Source: Daphnia carinata
Lineage: Eukaryota; Arthropoda; Branchiopoda; Diplostraca; Daphniidae
Length of the DNA stretch: 64,000 nucleotides
Assembly (NCBI RefSeq): GCF_022539665.2
Contig: NC_081335.1
Coordinates: 8,122,001-8,186,000, forward strand
Direction: 5' to 3'
A program made the position numbers and the translations under genes. Positions 1 to 10,713 of this stretch are shown here, one piece after another. How positions within the stretch are numbered: the stretch's first letter is position 1; each line of letters begins with the position of its first letter. The notes under the pieces were generated by a model that did no database searches, had not been told where the DNA came from, and saw only the letters and a list, made by a program, of their open reading frames with translations.

Positions 1-12
1 ACTTAATAAAAT

Positions 13-1357
13 ATGGTGTCTTTACAGTGGTTCAATCTTCTTTTGGTCCTCTCGCTGACTCAGTTAGTATCAGGTAAAATAAAACAATAAAACCCTTGAA
101 TTTGAAGGCCTAATTAAGATTTAAACAATTTAAAATAGGATGTACGTTTAACTTGGATACAAGTTCGCCTTCGAATCCACCTCATTTGATCGATGCCAAT
201 AACAAAATTATTTTGCCGGTGATGGTTGGCTCGTCGCGAGTCATCACACTCAGCACGGACGAGAAGGTGGCAGTTGGATGTTTGGGAACAGGCAACTACA
301 TCCAAACAACTGGAATGCAATTGGCTCCGGCCACTTGCCTTTCCAACTCCAAACTGCTTCTGGTAGACGGCCGTGAACTGTCGTATTCTCAGCTGGGATG
401 TTTGAAACAGAACAAAGAAATCCTTCTCGAAAATGGCACTTGCGCTAACGGACTGGGCACGAACATCCGCATCGGATGGCAAGCCGGACCTGAATTTATT
501 CCTCTTTACGACACTTGCCACGATAAAGTGGCAGCCGCCAATTACTTCTCGACGAGTTTCATTCACGGCAAGTCGGCGGCCGCCGACGATTCGGCTAATG
601 AACGGCCTTCGTTCAGCCAAGGTGGCTATTACCCAGGCCTCGATGTGAACACCGCCTACAGCCAAACCCAACAAACTCAGACGATTGCCGACATTGTGGG
701 ATCCACTAGTTTGGCTAATCAATACGTTGTAGCCGGAAGTCAAGTTTTCCTGTCCAGGGGTCACATGGCTCCGGATGGCGATTTCATCGACGCTGCGAGC
801 CAAGACGCGACTTATTATTTTTTGAATGTAGCCCCACAGTGGCAGAATTTTAACGGTGCCAATTGGAAGTAAATTAATTTATCAACAAATTATTTTCTTT
901 TAAATTTCGAATTAATTGTTTATGTTTTATGAATTTAAAAAGCGTATTAGAGAATGCTGTTCGAAATTTGGCAACCAGCAGAGACGTGAAACTGACGATC
1001 TACACGGGAACGTTCGACATTTTGACATTGGCTGATATCAATGGCGTCCAACAGAAAATCTATTTGGAGTTTGATGCGAACGGCAACGGCCTCATTCCCG
1101 TACCGAAATATTATTGGAAATTGATTCACGATCCTTCTACACAGACAGCGACGGCCGTGCTGGGCATCAACAATCCGCACATTGGTCAAGTTCTACCGGC
1201 AGATGTCATCTGCCCCGATGTGTGTAATCAAGTGCCCTGGGTTAACTGGGCCTTGACCGACATTTACAAAGGTTATACCTTTTGTTGCACTGCAGCCGAA
1301 TTGTTTAAAGCCATTAATTTCGCTCCGGATTTGGGGGATCTCCCGCTGTTTGTTTGA
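13..1357 (+). CDS. Secreted DNA/RNA non-specific endonuclease (NUC family)
   Basis: Three exons (13-73, 139-868, 943-1357) join in frame to 401 aa. Exon 1 encodes a signal peptide that starts MVSLQWFNLLLVLSLTQ. Exons 2 and 3 form one NUC (Endonuclease_NS) domain. The catalytic motif is SRGHMAPDGDF near residues 226-236, with His about 229; the usual DRGH has Ser in first place, as I recall for arthropod secreted nucleases of the crab duplex-specific nuclease type. The metal-binding Asn is in FLNVAPQWQNFN near 250. Family members hydrolyse DNA and RNA with one Mg2+, usually outside the cell or in the gut; this role is inferred. The exon 2/3 junction (AA|GT ... AG|C) is supported by the same junction in the decayed copy downstream. 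A possible polyadenylation signal (AATAAA) lies near 1514. The ATG at 13 is the only start that gives a leader. Confidence 0.88.
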
Positions 1358-1617
1358 AATTCATTTCGTGGCAAAAGTTTTTTTTTGAACTTGGCATTTT
1401 TTGTTTTAATCACCTTGCTATATATCTGCAATATTTCTAAAGGTGATAAAAAAGAGCTAATTTTATAGGTATTGTACGCATATGGTACTGTAGCTTGCTA
1501 GCCATAAATTCACAATAAAACGCATTGTACCAAAAAAAAAAGTAAATTCCTGAAAGAAGATTTTGCAGGTTTGTAACTAAATGTATCTGTAGGTAATTCC
1601 CTTTTGGTTAATCGTTT

Positions 1618-1706
1618 TTGAAATACGCCGAATATTTGAGGCAATGCTAGCGCGCCAGTACGCTACAGCGCTTGCGCTAGGCTGCCTAAATATTTCGTGT
1701 ATTTCC
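1618..1706. repeat. Long imperfect hairpin (foldback/MITE-like)
   Basis: The left arm at 1621-1643 (AAATACGCCGAATATTT then GAGGCA) pairs with the right arm at 1683-1704 (TGCC then TAAATATTTCGTGTATTT). The inner part folds again through CTAGCGC and GCGCTAG. The hairpin lies between the nuclease gene and its pseudogene, and the following 300 bp are AT-rich with homopolymers. It may be a foldback element that came with the duplication. Confidence 0.6.
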
Positions 1707-2029
1707 AAAATGGTTGACTTAATGAAAAAAATAACAATTTTTTCGGAATCAGCATTTTATTTTGAGCATATCCTGTGATATTCAACCAATTTCGATGAGT
1801 ACCGATTTTTGGAGAAAAAAATTTTAAGCCCGACTAAATAAGCCCAACTAAATAAGGCCGACTTTTTTTATTTGCTCGATTTTTACGTTACACATGGCTA
1901 GAATACGTAAAGTTGTATTTAGGAAATTAACTAGAAATCTGATCGGTAGATGGCAATGACAGGGAAAAAGGCCGATTTTTTTTTTGAGGGGGGGGGGCTG
2001 TAAAACTGTTTGCAATATTTTTGTAGTTC

Positions 2030-2661
2030 CTATTTAAATATGGCGTCCCAATGGCAATCGTTCAACGACGGAAACTGGAAGTACTTGCCATTAATTATTC
2101 ATAATTTTTTATTTTGTTTTAATTTTCATTAATTTCTGCATCTAAAAAAAAGCATATTAGAACAACCGTGAGACAGATCGCCATAACACGGGATCTGGAT
2201 TAGACCGTGTACATGGGAACGTTCGGAATTAGGACTTTGAACGATGTGAAAGGGAAGCATCAGTCGCTTTACTTAACTTTCGATACAAACAACAACGGTA
2301 TCATCTCCGTGCCCAAGTATTACTGGAAAATGAATCACGATCCTGCTTCCGAGACTGCGACGGCCTTCCTGGGTATCAACAATCCACCTCTCGATAGGAT
2401 TGCGCCTGCCGATATCCTGAGTCCGGATGTGTGTAATTGAATCCCGTGGATGAATTGGAAACTGAGCGATATCTCCAAAGGTTACATGTTTTGTTGTACG
2501 GACTAAGAGTTGCGTAAGGCGATCCCATTTACTCCCAATCTTATTGCTCCATTGTAATATTACGATAATAAGAAAGGTTATGCCTTTTGTTGCACTTCAG
2601 CCGAATTGTTTACAGCCATTAATTTCGCTCCGGACTCGGAGGATCTACCGCTGTTTACTTA
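2030..2661 (+). pseudogene. Decayed partial copy of the NUC endonuclease
   Basis: About 15 codons at 2030-2083 (LNMASQWQSFNDGNW) match the end of exon 2 of the upstream gene and keep its splice donor. The copy of exon 3 starts at 2153 after an AG. It carries a one-base deletion near 2166, a TAG near 2199, a TGA near 2439 (CN*IPW against CNQVPW) and a TAA near 2505. Between these the similarity is clear (KYYWKMNHDPASETATAFLG). A second copy of the last 30 codons follows at about 2574-2661 (KGYAFCCTSAELF ... DLPLF) and is nearly identical to the live gene. The catalytic SRGH part is missing, so no active enzyme can be made. Confidence 0.88.
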
Positions 2662-2982
2662 AATCTCACTTCTTGAATAATGTTTTTGGCGTGTATTCCT
2701 GCATCCTCATTGTGATTAATATTAAGATATTCGACCGGTTGTATTTTTTTCAAATATTGGTGATGATGAATTTTTCATGTATTATGATGAAACTGGAGTA
2801 ACACAAAAAAAGGGCGGAAACATCTGAGGAATATTTAACATATGAAAACAAAGTATTTGCATGATCAATTTTGCAGCAACTGCAGACCTCTGTATTTTGG
2901 TGATAAGATTAAAGTGGAGTCAAATGTCTTTAGTGGTTGCGGCTTTGACCGCTAGATGGATTTTTTTTCTAAATATTTTGAT
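2662..2982. other. Spacer between NUC pseudogene and SLC37 3' end
   Basis: AT-rich sequence with no supported gene. It would contain the 3' UTR of the minus-strand SLC37 gene. An open frame at 2544-2801 only reads through pseudogene remnants. Confidence 0.5.
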
Positions 2983-5659
2983 TTAATGTTCAGGTTTTAT
3001 GCCATTCGTGCTAAGGTTAGGCTCATTTCGCGGCATCTTCTTTTTCCCAAATTTGGCTTTGGCCTCTCTGACCATCAAACGCGTCAGCAGCTAAAGAGAT
3101 TTGCATATATTATTAATGAGATACCCATGGAGTTTTGTGTGTGTGTGTCTTCAAACTTACCAACAGTCCCATTGCACTGGCTACCATCAGAGCGTAGAAA
3201 ACATAATCCCAGCCATTTTCAAGGCTTGATAGCGCCCCAGCAATAAGTGGACCAACGGCGGCACCTTATCGAGAAATAACGAGACAAGGAATTAAAAACT
3301 TAAGGCTATAAATGGTGCGACAGAATTACGCAATGGAATAAAAAAATTCCCGTATAAAAACGAATCTGACATACAGTACAAATATTGGTATACTACAAAG
3401 ATGGTTTTTACGGGTTGGATTTAAAAGAGATTTTCTAGGCTTACCGATTGAGCCTGTGCCGTCAATGATAGCTGTTACCTGAAATCATCAAACATTGTAC
3501 AGATTACACACGTAATTTTTTTTTTTTTGAGACTTTGATACCGTAGCTAAAGCACGAGTGGATCCTTTTAGTTCTGGATGAGTACCCAAATCAGCAGAGA
3601 CGGCCGTCGTGATGAGGGCGTACGGCCCGTTGGCAAGGAAACCCACCATGAAGAGCAAAAACGTATTCAATCCAGCGCTGACGTCACCAAATTCTCGATA
3701 GAGAAATAGCTGAACGAATAAACAAAACGTTTCAATTATAGACCCAAGAAACGTTTATAATTATGCAATGAAAAAATTACCGAGGGTATGGTGAGAATAA
3801 AGTAACCGGCGCAAGTAAAAGCGCTCATCCCAGTCAAATCGCTCAGAAGGCCAGCTAAGATGCCGCCGAATATTCCACCAATGTCAAACAAAGTGGACAA
3901 TTCTGCTGCGTCTTGGCTGCCCAGTGTGTCGCCTTTAAAAAGGGAAATCATTTTTTAAGATTGGTTCCATCAAATAAAGGGAAATAGCGCGTACTCGAGT
4001 CCTTAAGATATTTAGGAAGCCAGTAGAGGAAGGTGTAGTTAATCAACTTCGTGAAGAACAAACTGAACGAATATTCAAGCACACCCTGCGGAATGGGAAA
4101 GAAAAAATAACAGTTATTGTTTAAGTCGTTTGAACGGTAGATGAGATGCTTACAGGAATTCGAACAGCTCGCCAAAAACTGATGGCTTTTTCATCACCAG
4201 AGTCAGAGCTTTTATTCATTGATTTGCCACTTTGCCCACTTTTAATTGATGTTGAATCGTGGCTGTTGCTATCGTCTCCTGCTTCTTGAATGACGATCTT
4301 CGGAGGGCTCGATTTCTTCAAACATGTTGAAATTATATGAACGATTCAATTCGGGTGTAATTTTAAAAATGAAAAGCTGTTCTAACGGGTTCGATGCTGT
4401 GGTTCGGAACGGGACATCCGACAGCTCGTGGGTCAGGAACGAGGAAGAAGAAAAGAAGAAGTCCAAGACTGAAAATGATTGTAGCAGGAACGGCGAACGA
4501 AAGGCCCCACGAGTACTCGACAAAGGCGCCAGCAATCAAAGATCCAGCAATGTTACCAATGCTGTGATGTGAACGCCAAATGCCCATAATAAGTCCTGGT
4601 TAATAACGATATTTATTATTATGATTTGAATAGCACAATAATTTGAGTTCTTAATTTGAATATAATTGTTGGAATTTATACGATTGTAATTTGCTTGCAT
4701 TATACCTCTTTTGCTTTTGCCGAACCAGTTACCAACGGCAGCAACGCAGCCTGGCCAGCCAGTAGACTGAAATAATCCAGCTAAAACCTTTAAGAAAAAA
4801 AAAATATGTCTTAGTTAATATCGTTGTTAATTAATCTAGTTCGATTTGATCGGACAAAAAAAAGTGAGGACATCTGCCGAATAAACTGAAAATTGGGTTT
4901 GTTTTTTGTTTTTTTCAGAGATAATATAGAAAAATGTTTAAATCTAGACCTGGACAATGATGAAGTACGCCAACGAGTGAATGTCAGTCCAATATGCCAA
5001 ACCGAAGAGGAATCCAAAAAGTCCAGATAACATCATGCCGATTGACAGAAAATAACGGACATTGACACGTTCACCAAGGGAACCCCTGAAATTGAATGTA
5101 TTAAAAAAATATTATTCTAAGAATTTTTCATTGGGTTCATGACGTAGAGCCTTTAACTTACATAAGGTACATTCCGAAAGCGTAAGAAAAGAGGAAGGCA
5201 GAATCTAAAGCACCCAAAAGCGTATCAGCATCATCTCCATCTGAAGTAAAAACCACGTAGCGTAATTTTGAATGATTAATTATTCATTTAAGTATGAAAA
5301 TGATTACCAAATGGACTCCAGCTGCACCACGTATCTTCAATGCCAGTTGTGTTTAAATCAGGCGGGGCGGTTAAGTTGGTGCAGTCCTGGTGCAGAACGC
5401 TCTTGACCACGCTGGTTGGCTTGCGTGCCATATGATAGCTGGCGTAGCTCAAAAACGTGAGCAACAAAACGTTGAACTTGTGCCTTTTCAATACGAAAAA
5501 ATGAAGAAAACAAAATGATAGATATTAATCAACAATGTCAAATGTTGAATTTCAAACTCACCATCGCAATTTCCATAAATCAGAGAGATTCCGTAGGCAA
5601 GAGACTTTTTCAAGTAGACGGACACCGAGAGGGACATCGTAAACCTGTTCTAGAATCAT
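2983..5659 (-). CDS. SLC37A2: SLC37-type glucose-6-phosphate/phosphate exchanger (MFS)
   Basis: Thirteen exons (5659-5562, 5483-5308, 5240-5162, 5085-4950, 4787-4706, 4595-4387, 4315-4154, 4085-3995, 3932-3781, 3709-3542, 3478-3445, 3264-3161, 3090-2983) join in frame to 532 aa. Family hallmarks are YASYHMARKP near the N terminus, FQSTGWPGC then GNWFGKSKRG, SLIAGAFVEYSWGLSF, and SFSLFFTKLINYTFLYWLP. The later part has DIGGIFGGILAGLLSD, then a segment ending in VTAIIDGTGSIG. SLC37 proteins are 12-TM endoplasmic reticulum membrane antiporters of sugar phosphate for inorganic phosphate; the pattern is closest to A1/A2. The central loop (about residues 261-305) is Ser/Lys-rich, as usual. Start: first ATG after an in-frame TAG. 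A 5' UTR exon may end at 5776 (AG|GTAAAA) and join at 5697. Confidence 0.9.
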
Positions 5660-5779
5660 TTCCCACCGATTCTCAACTGCGTCTGTACAGGCCTAGATTA
5701 TTATTCAAAGTTATAATTAGTTGGCTTTATGCATATTATTTTTTGACAACACAATCAATTGTTTCTTATTTTACCTGCT

Positions 5780-7000
5780 GATGTGCAACGAATCGACAAT
5801 GCAGGCAGCTGTCAACAAGATTTGTCCAGTTGTTGAAAAACAATGGATTCGGAAAGAATGTTTAAAGGTTCCCCGAAACAGCCAGTCTGTTTCACGTTGT
5901 TTAAATAGCCTAGAATTACCGGCTTGTAATAACCACGCCTCCTTGTCACTTGGCGCCGCAGACTGTTGATTACAAAAAAACAAACATACATGTTGCAATA
6001 CGCCCTGACAAGATAGTACTCAATCATCAAGAGCCGATCAAAGATCAACGCGTAATAGGTTCATCCTCCATCGCCGCTTCAAAACTCATAGCACATAACA
6101 TAAAGGTCAAGGAGAGATTAGAAATGTTCAACACTTAATTGTACGTGTTCTTCACGGTGTCGACGAGTACGATGCATACATCATAACCTCTTTGTTTCGA
6201 ACTACATTTTTTGTTTAAATGACAGGTAAAACAAAAGTCTGTGTTGCTGACATTATTTATCAGCCCTCATAGATTGAAACGAATAGCCTGAAAAAAAAAA
6301 TGGTCTTATTAGTTTTTTTCTTAGTCTATAAGGTAAACACGTGTTTTTGTTTCTTTTTACTTATTAAATTTTAACCTAGCTTAAGAAATTATAGCTACTC
6401 GTGATATTACATCGATCATTAAAGAATAAAGGCTACAACTATAAATGAGATTTCATCAATGACGGGGCTGTAAATACTGATATTCAACAGTTGATATAAA
6501 CAAGTTGGCTTGCAAAGTAACAAAACAAAAACTTGTGTATAATAAACGCAACAATTAGCAACAAAAGAATGTCGACTACTAACGAAGGGAGCCTATGTAA
6601 TTGTGCGAGTTGATGGAGAACTCCAATTCAGCAAGTAAGAAAAACGTTGGGCGGGATGGATTAAAAGCGTTGGGAGTGGCCAACGGGGGACAACAAAAAA
6701 AAATTCTTGAAATTATGCGACGTAATTCGTGACTAAATTATTTAAAATATGTAGGTATAAACCAAGGTGTTTAAAAGACTCTTCACGAATAAAATAATGG
6801 AGGCGGTACATGCACTTATCAGGGGGGGTGGAGGCTGTTAAAAAGCGAATGCAAAGCTTGCCAACGGATGGGGGGGGGGCAATCCACTATATATAGGTGA
6901 ACTAAAACGGCGAAAGTCTTTTTTATTTGCTAAGGATTTAAGATATTTAACTTATTAAAAAAAATTTTTTTTTTTGTAGATTTCATTTTTCATTTTCAAA
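5780..7000. other. Intergenic region upstream of SLC37
   Basis: Probable 5' UTR and promoter of the SLC37 gene near 5780-6050, then AT-rich DNA with G-runs (6822-6880). No exon pattern could be supported. A TATATATA stretch at about 6887-6895 could be a TATA box for the small + strand transcript described next. Confidence 0.45.
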
Positions 7001-7500
7001 ATGTCGTTTGTGAAGGTAAGCGGTAAAAATTTCTATATCATTGGGCTTAATGCCATTCGAGTTATAGTTGTAGAACTACTACGAGTTAGTAGTATTGATC
7101 ATGTCTGCCACGTATTCATCCTGGAAAGACATGTGGCCCTCAAATTGGCAAATGGAGAAAAAAAACGGGTAAATTATTTGGAATTATTTTTAATATAAGT
7201 AAATGTTTTGAAATTGAATTAGCCAACTGTTCGGTTTGCTCTATTGGCTTGCGACAACGCCTATATCAAGTGGATAGTAATGAACTAGCTTACTGGCTAT
7301 GTAGACTTGTGTGAAGGTCGGCAAACTAACTGTCAATCCATTTGTTTAATTAAACATACGCGTTAACTGAAGCATCAAGAAAAGAGATTTTTATTCTTTA
7401 AAAATTTTTTGTTTCATGGAAAATTAATTGTAAAAATTACTTTGGGCATTTTTTTTTTCAGCGGCTTGCGCGACTGTGCGTGGGACGTTACACTAAGTAA
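7001..7500 (+). CDS. Candidate two-exon small ORF (17 aa, cationic)
   Basis: ATG TCG TTT GTG AAG at 7001-7015 is followed by a strong donor (GTAAGC). After a T-run and CAG at 7461, exon 7462-7500 reads on in frame to TAA. The predicted peptide is MSFVKRLARLCVGRYTK, which is short and basic. A TATA-like stretch lies about 110 bp upstream and AATAAA is at 7544-7549, so the interval has the layout of a complete small transcript. I do not recognise the peptide. It could equally be a chance reading in a noncoding RNA or the first exons of something longer. Confidence 0.22.
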
Positions 7501-7579
7501 ACTATCTTAGTTTGTTTGAAGGAGTCGCAAAACCTCGTAATGAAATAAATTGATCAATGTTCATTTCGTCCAAACGCAC

Positions 7580-7754
7580 CTGTCAAATCTATATCGGTAA
7601 TAGTCATCGCTGAAACCCACTGGAGCAAGATAATTAAGGGGGAAACAATTGCTGTTGATAGCCATGGGTGACGTCCGTCACAAAACGTGGACTTACGTAA
7701 TTCGTAACACGTGCTTTTCACACGCGAAGCAGGCACAAGAAAACCGGCGGCCAT
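7580..7754 (-). CDS. Possible 5' exons of an unidentified gene
   Basis: Exon 7754-7697 starts MAAGFLVPASRVKSTCYEL and ends at a good donor (GTAAGT). Exon 7619-7580 begins after TTGCTCCAG and continues in phase as LGFSDDYYRYRFD up to a GTGCGT donor. The splice sites and phases agree, but I could not find the remaining exons or name a family. If real, its 3' part overlaps the small + strand candidate at 7001-7500, so at most one of the two may hold. Confidence 0.25.
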
Positions 7755-8519
7755 TGTGGCCTACTTTTCTAGCGGTGCACCTTTGATACATTTTTATCTC
7801 GAAAGACATTCGTTAACTTAAAAATTGACGTCTCATAAATGAACTGACAGATGCCAATGTTGCAGTGGGATTTTTTATGCAATGATGCAATCGCGTAACA
7901 GATAACTCCACAACGTTGCACATTGTCCTAGGCACGTCTACAATGGATACCTTTCACAGACATATAAATAAAAAATTGTACAAATAACTACAATGTTGTA
8001 AGGCAACCAAATAATATCAGTAAATACGACCGCACAAATCTTACTGTCCAAACGGTGCTATTTTGGGCGTTATACAAGACGGAAAATAATGCAAGTAACT
8101 GCCAAACTTAAGTTAAACTGCAATTAGAAAATGTGGCCCTCAACCTATCCTGAATTGCATGATTTCGAATGATTTAAATCTAACCGAATCTAGCTTTCCT
8201 AATCTCTTAATAGCCTATTGCATTATGTCCTTTAGAAGGGTACGAAAAAGTATTGGAGACTTACTTGTTTGCTGTCTTCCTCTGTCAACCATATGAGCCG
8301 AAGGGTTCGTTGGATTGGCATGGCTATGTCTCACTGGTGAATGAGCTCTTGATTGTCTAACACCAACTGTTTCTCATGGAGGTGTTCATAAGATAGCAGG
8401 AAGGGCTGCGTTGCGGTTCTAAGTTTCCATCGATTCACCATCATGTTGCCATCACATCCACCTGCAGTGAAACGGAAAATTAATTGACGTGATATATATC
8501 AATGTCACCGTAAATTAGG

Positions 8520-8527
8520 TATAAAAG
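8520..8527 (+). promoter_or_regulatory. TATA box candidate (TATAAAAG)
   Basis: A canonical TATAAAAG stands in moderately GC-balanced sequence. A start site would fall near 8550. It is the likely promoter of the weak small gene candidate that follows. Confidence 0.4.
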
Positions 8528-8663
8528 TGAAGTGCGGCAGAGCACTTTCTGACTACGCGTTTGAGGGTTTCTTACGGTGTTTGGCAGACGGTGTGTAAAA
8601 AACCTTTTAGCTCATCGTTGAGTGTTATTTACAGTTACACTAGATTGTTTCTGTTATTTTGGG

Positions 8664-8803
8664 ATGGATCGATGTGAACAGGTATAAGATTACTTTGAAA
8701 AAAAAATTACAATGATGTCTACTTTGAGGGACAATGTGCCAGCAGTAACGTTGGAGATTTGTGTGCGCCAGGTTACCGCCTTTGTTCATCTAAATTTGAC
8801 TGA
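8664..8803 (+). CDS. Candidate short Cys-containing peptide gene or gene relic
   Basis: ATG at 8664-8681 (MDRCEQ) is followed by GTATAAG. A second exon from 8729 reads GQCASSNVGDLCAPGYRLC and on to TGA at 8801. The second stretch looks like a real protein segment with spaced cysteines (C-x8-C-x6-C). The intron would be only 47 nt, and no signal peptide is seen, so this may be one exon of a decayed extracellular protein gene and not a complete gene. Confidence 0.25.
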
Positions 8804-8809
8804 AACAAC

Positions 8810-10713
8810 CATTAAAATTTGAAGAAAGCAGACCACCCATGAGCGGGTCTTAAAACCGTTTAGCTTTGGCTTACAGATAAGCTAGGTTTATACATTATAA
8901 TGCTTCTTTGTGTAAGGCACTACCGTGCTGATAAAATGGCTGCGGCGATTAAACAAAGAACGGTAGCCAACCTTTTCTTGTAACATTGTGAAGTCAGTTT
9001 TTTTTTAATGCAATTATGCTTTTTCAAAATCTAGAATTAATTAGTGCTGCACTAAAGCCACTAAACAAATTGAAAAAAGGCTACCATTAAAGTTTGGTCT
9101 CTCATACGAATATCTCGTTGAAAATGCATGCTACGGTTAACAATTATAAAGCCCACGTTCCCAGAATCCTCCTTTTTTCACCAAATTTCCTACCATCTTG
9201 ATATGTATACGAATAACAAAGAAGATTGCGTGATATAATGCTGCTTTCTGACATTCGCAGCCTCTTATCGTTCACCAAGTTCTTGGCGCAATTAATTTCA
9301 GAGCTCGAGAGAAAACTCTTGATCTTATTGTTCGTCTGAACACAACCCGGAAAAAAAATGGCGTCCGTACTGTTCATGACGCCGTAATGGATTTCATTCA
9401 GACTGCATGACATACCTCATTATTTCTTCGGCATGTGCCATTTTCCCTGTAGTGGAGCAAACCCAAGCATTTCTCTTGTCACATGTTCGCTGTTCTGTTT
9501 ATCTACAAACTTTAATAAAGATAAACATCAGAATGGGTTTGCCTAACATGGTGAAAACGAGATTCAAACCTTATGTTTTCTGTCTTGCCTGTCAGAGTAA
9601 GACGACAGATATTTTGACACAGATTAGGGAAAGAATTTCTCGTTTCCATTTCTTTATTTAGTTACGGTTTACGTATTGTACTTTTTAACTTACATGCATG
9701 CTTACAATGCATGGTTCAGACAGATAAGTCCCAAACCAACCTCAAAGGAAAGAAGACTAAGTGGCTAGAATTGAAGACTTTAATTTTTGCAAACGAAGTG
9801 TTTCGTTCTATTCGCAGATGGCGTTGTTTGCACCTTGCGTGGTTTAATAACAATGCCGCATTTTGTAGTGTTACAATGCCACTTTCAATGACGATTTGTA
9901 ACTCGAAATAGATCTCTTCCGGTCGTACTTGAAATGAATTACAATTTTTTCCACAATTTTGGTGGTATTTTTTGCTTTTTTATTGTGCATTTAGGCAGTT
10001 TTCCAGAAGTGCTTCATGCTTGTTCAATAACATATTTTAAAAAGACAACACGTCATGTTACGGGTTTTACCAGTAATCAGTTACAATCTTTATTTACATT
10101 ACATGCTTAAATAAAAAAAACATTGTTCTTTGAGTCAGTAGTAGTCCAACAGAACGTCTTGTATGTTTTTGTGGATCTTTAAAATTTATCTCCAAGATTT
10201 ATTTGTGGCACGACCTTCTCAAGTTTTTTGTATAAAGAAACAAAAAAATGCCTATGGCTCTAGCTATTTAATTACCGGGCACTTTACTTGTTCCAGGAAC
10301 CATTGAAAGCTATGAAACTAGCCAACTGAGAACAGAAGTGCCATCACGTTGTAAGAATAAAAATGCATTAATTCTTCTGCTACTAGATGGCAGCGACTAC
10401 CAGGCCTGCACTTAAAATTTACGATTCCCAAACATCAATGGCACTTATTTCCCACGTGGTCTGTTGTGGGCTCGCGACTCAGGGTAGCCAATGACGGGAT
10501 GGGCTGGTAAGTATTTTGATAGAAAACACTCGTTGAATGGTAGTAGGCGACAGGCCTGTAATCTGTATTAATAATAATAAGGTTGATCGTGCAAAGTGAT
10601 ACAAGGCTGCCTTTAATGGGCAGGGGAAATTGCATTAATTTTGTGCTATTCCCGACCCAACATACAGGTATGTCCTTACCCAAACAATTCTGCAATCACA
10701 TTTAAGTGGAAAG
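8810..10713. other. Spacer without supported gene
   Basis: AT-rich sequence. The open frames here (for example 9144-9413 minus and 9407-9661 plus) lack splice context or domain character. TAGATGGCAGC at 10384-10394 resembles half of a CTCF-type site. Confidence 0.5.

Noticed and set aside
114-803. 229-codon open frame on the minus strand
   Set aside because: It is the antisense shadow of exon 2 of the endonuclease, which has clear domain motifs on the plus strand.
3948-4175. Frame running through an SLC37 intron (ends RYFPLFDGTNLKK)
   Set aside because: A short canonical intron (3933-3994) removes this part and restores the family sequence SSDTLGSQDAAEL.
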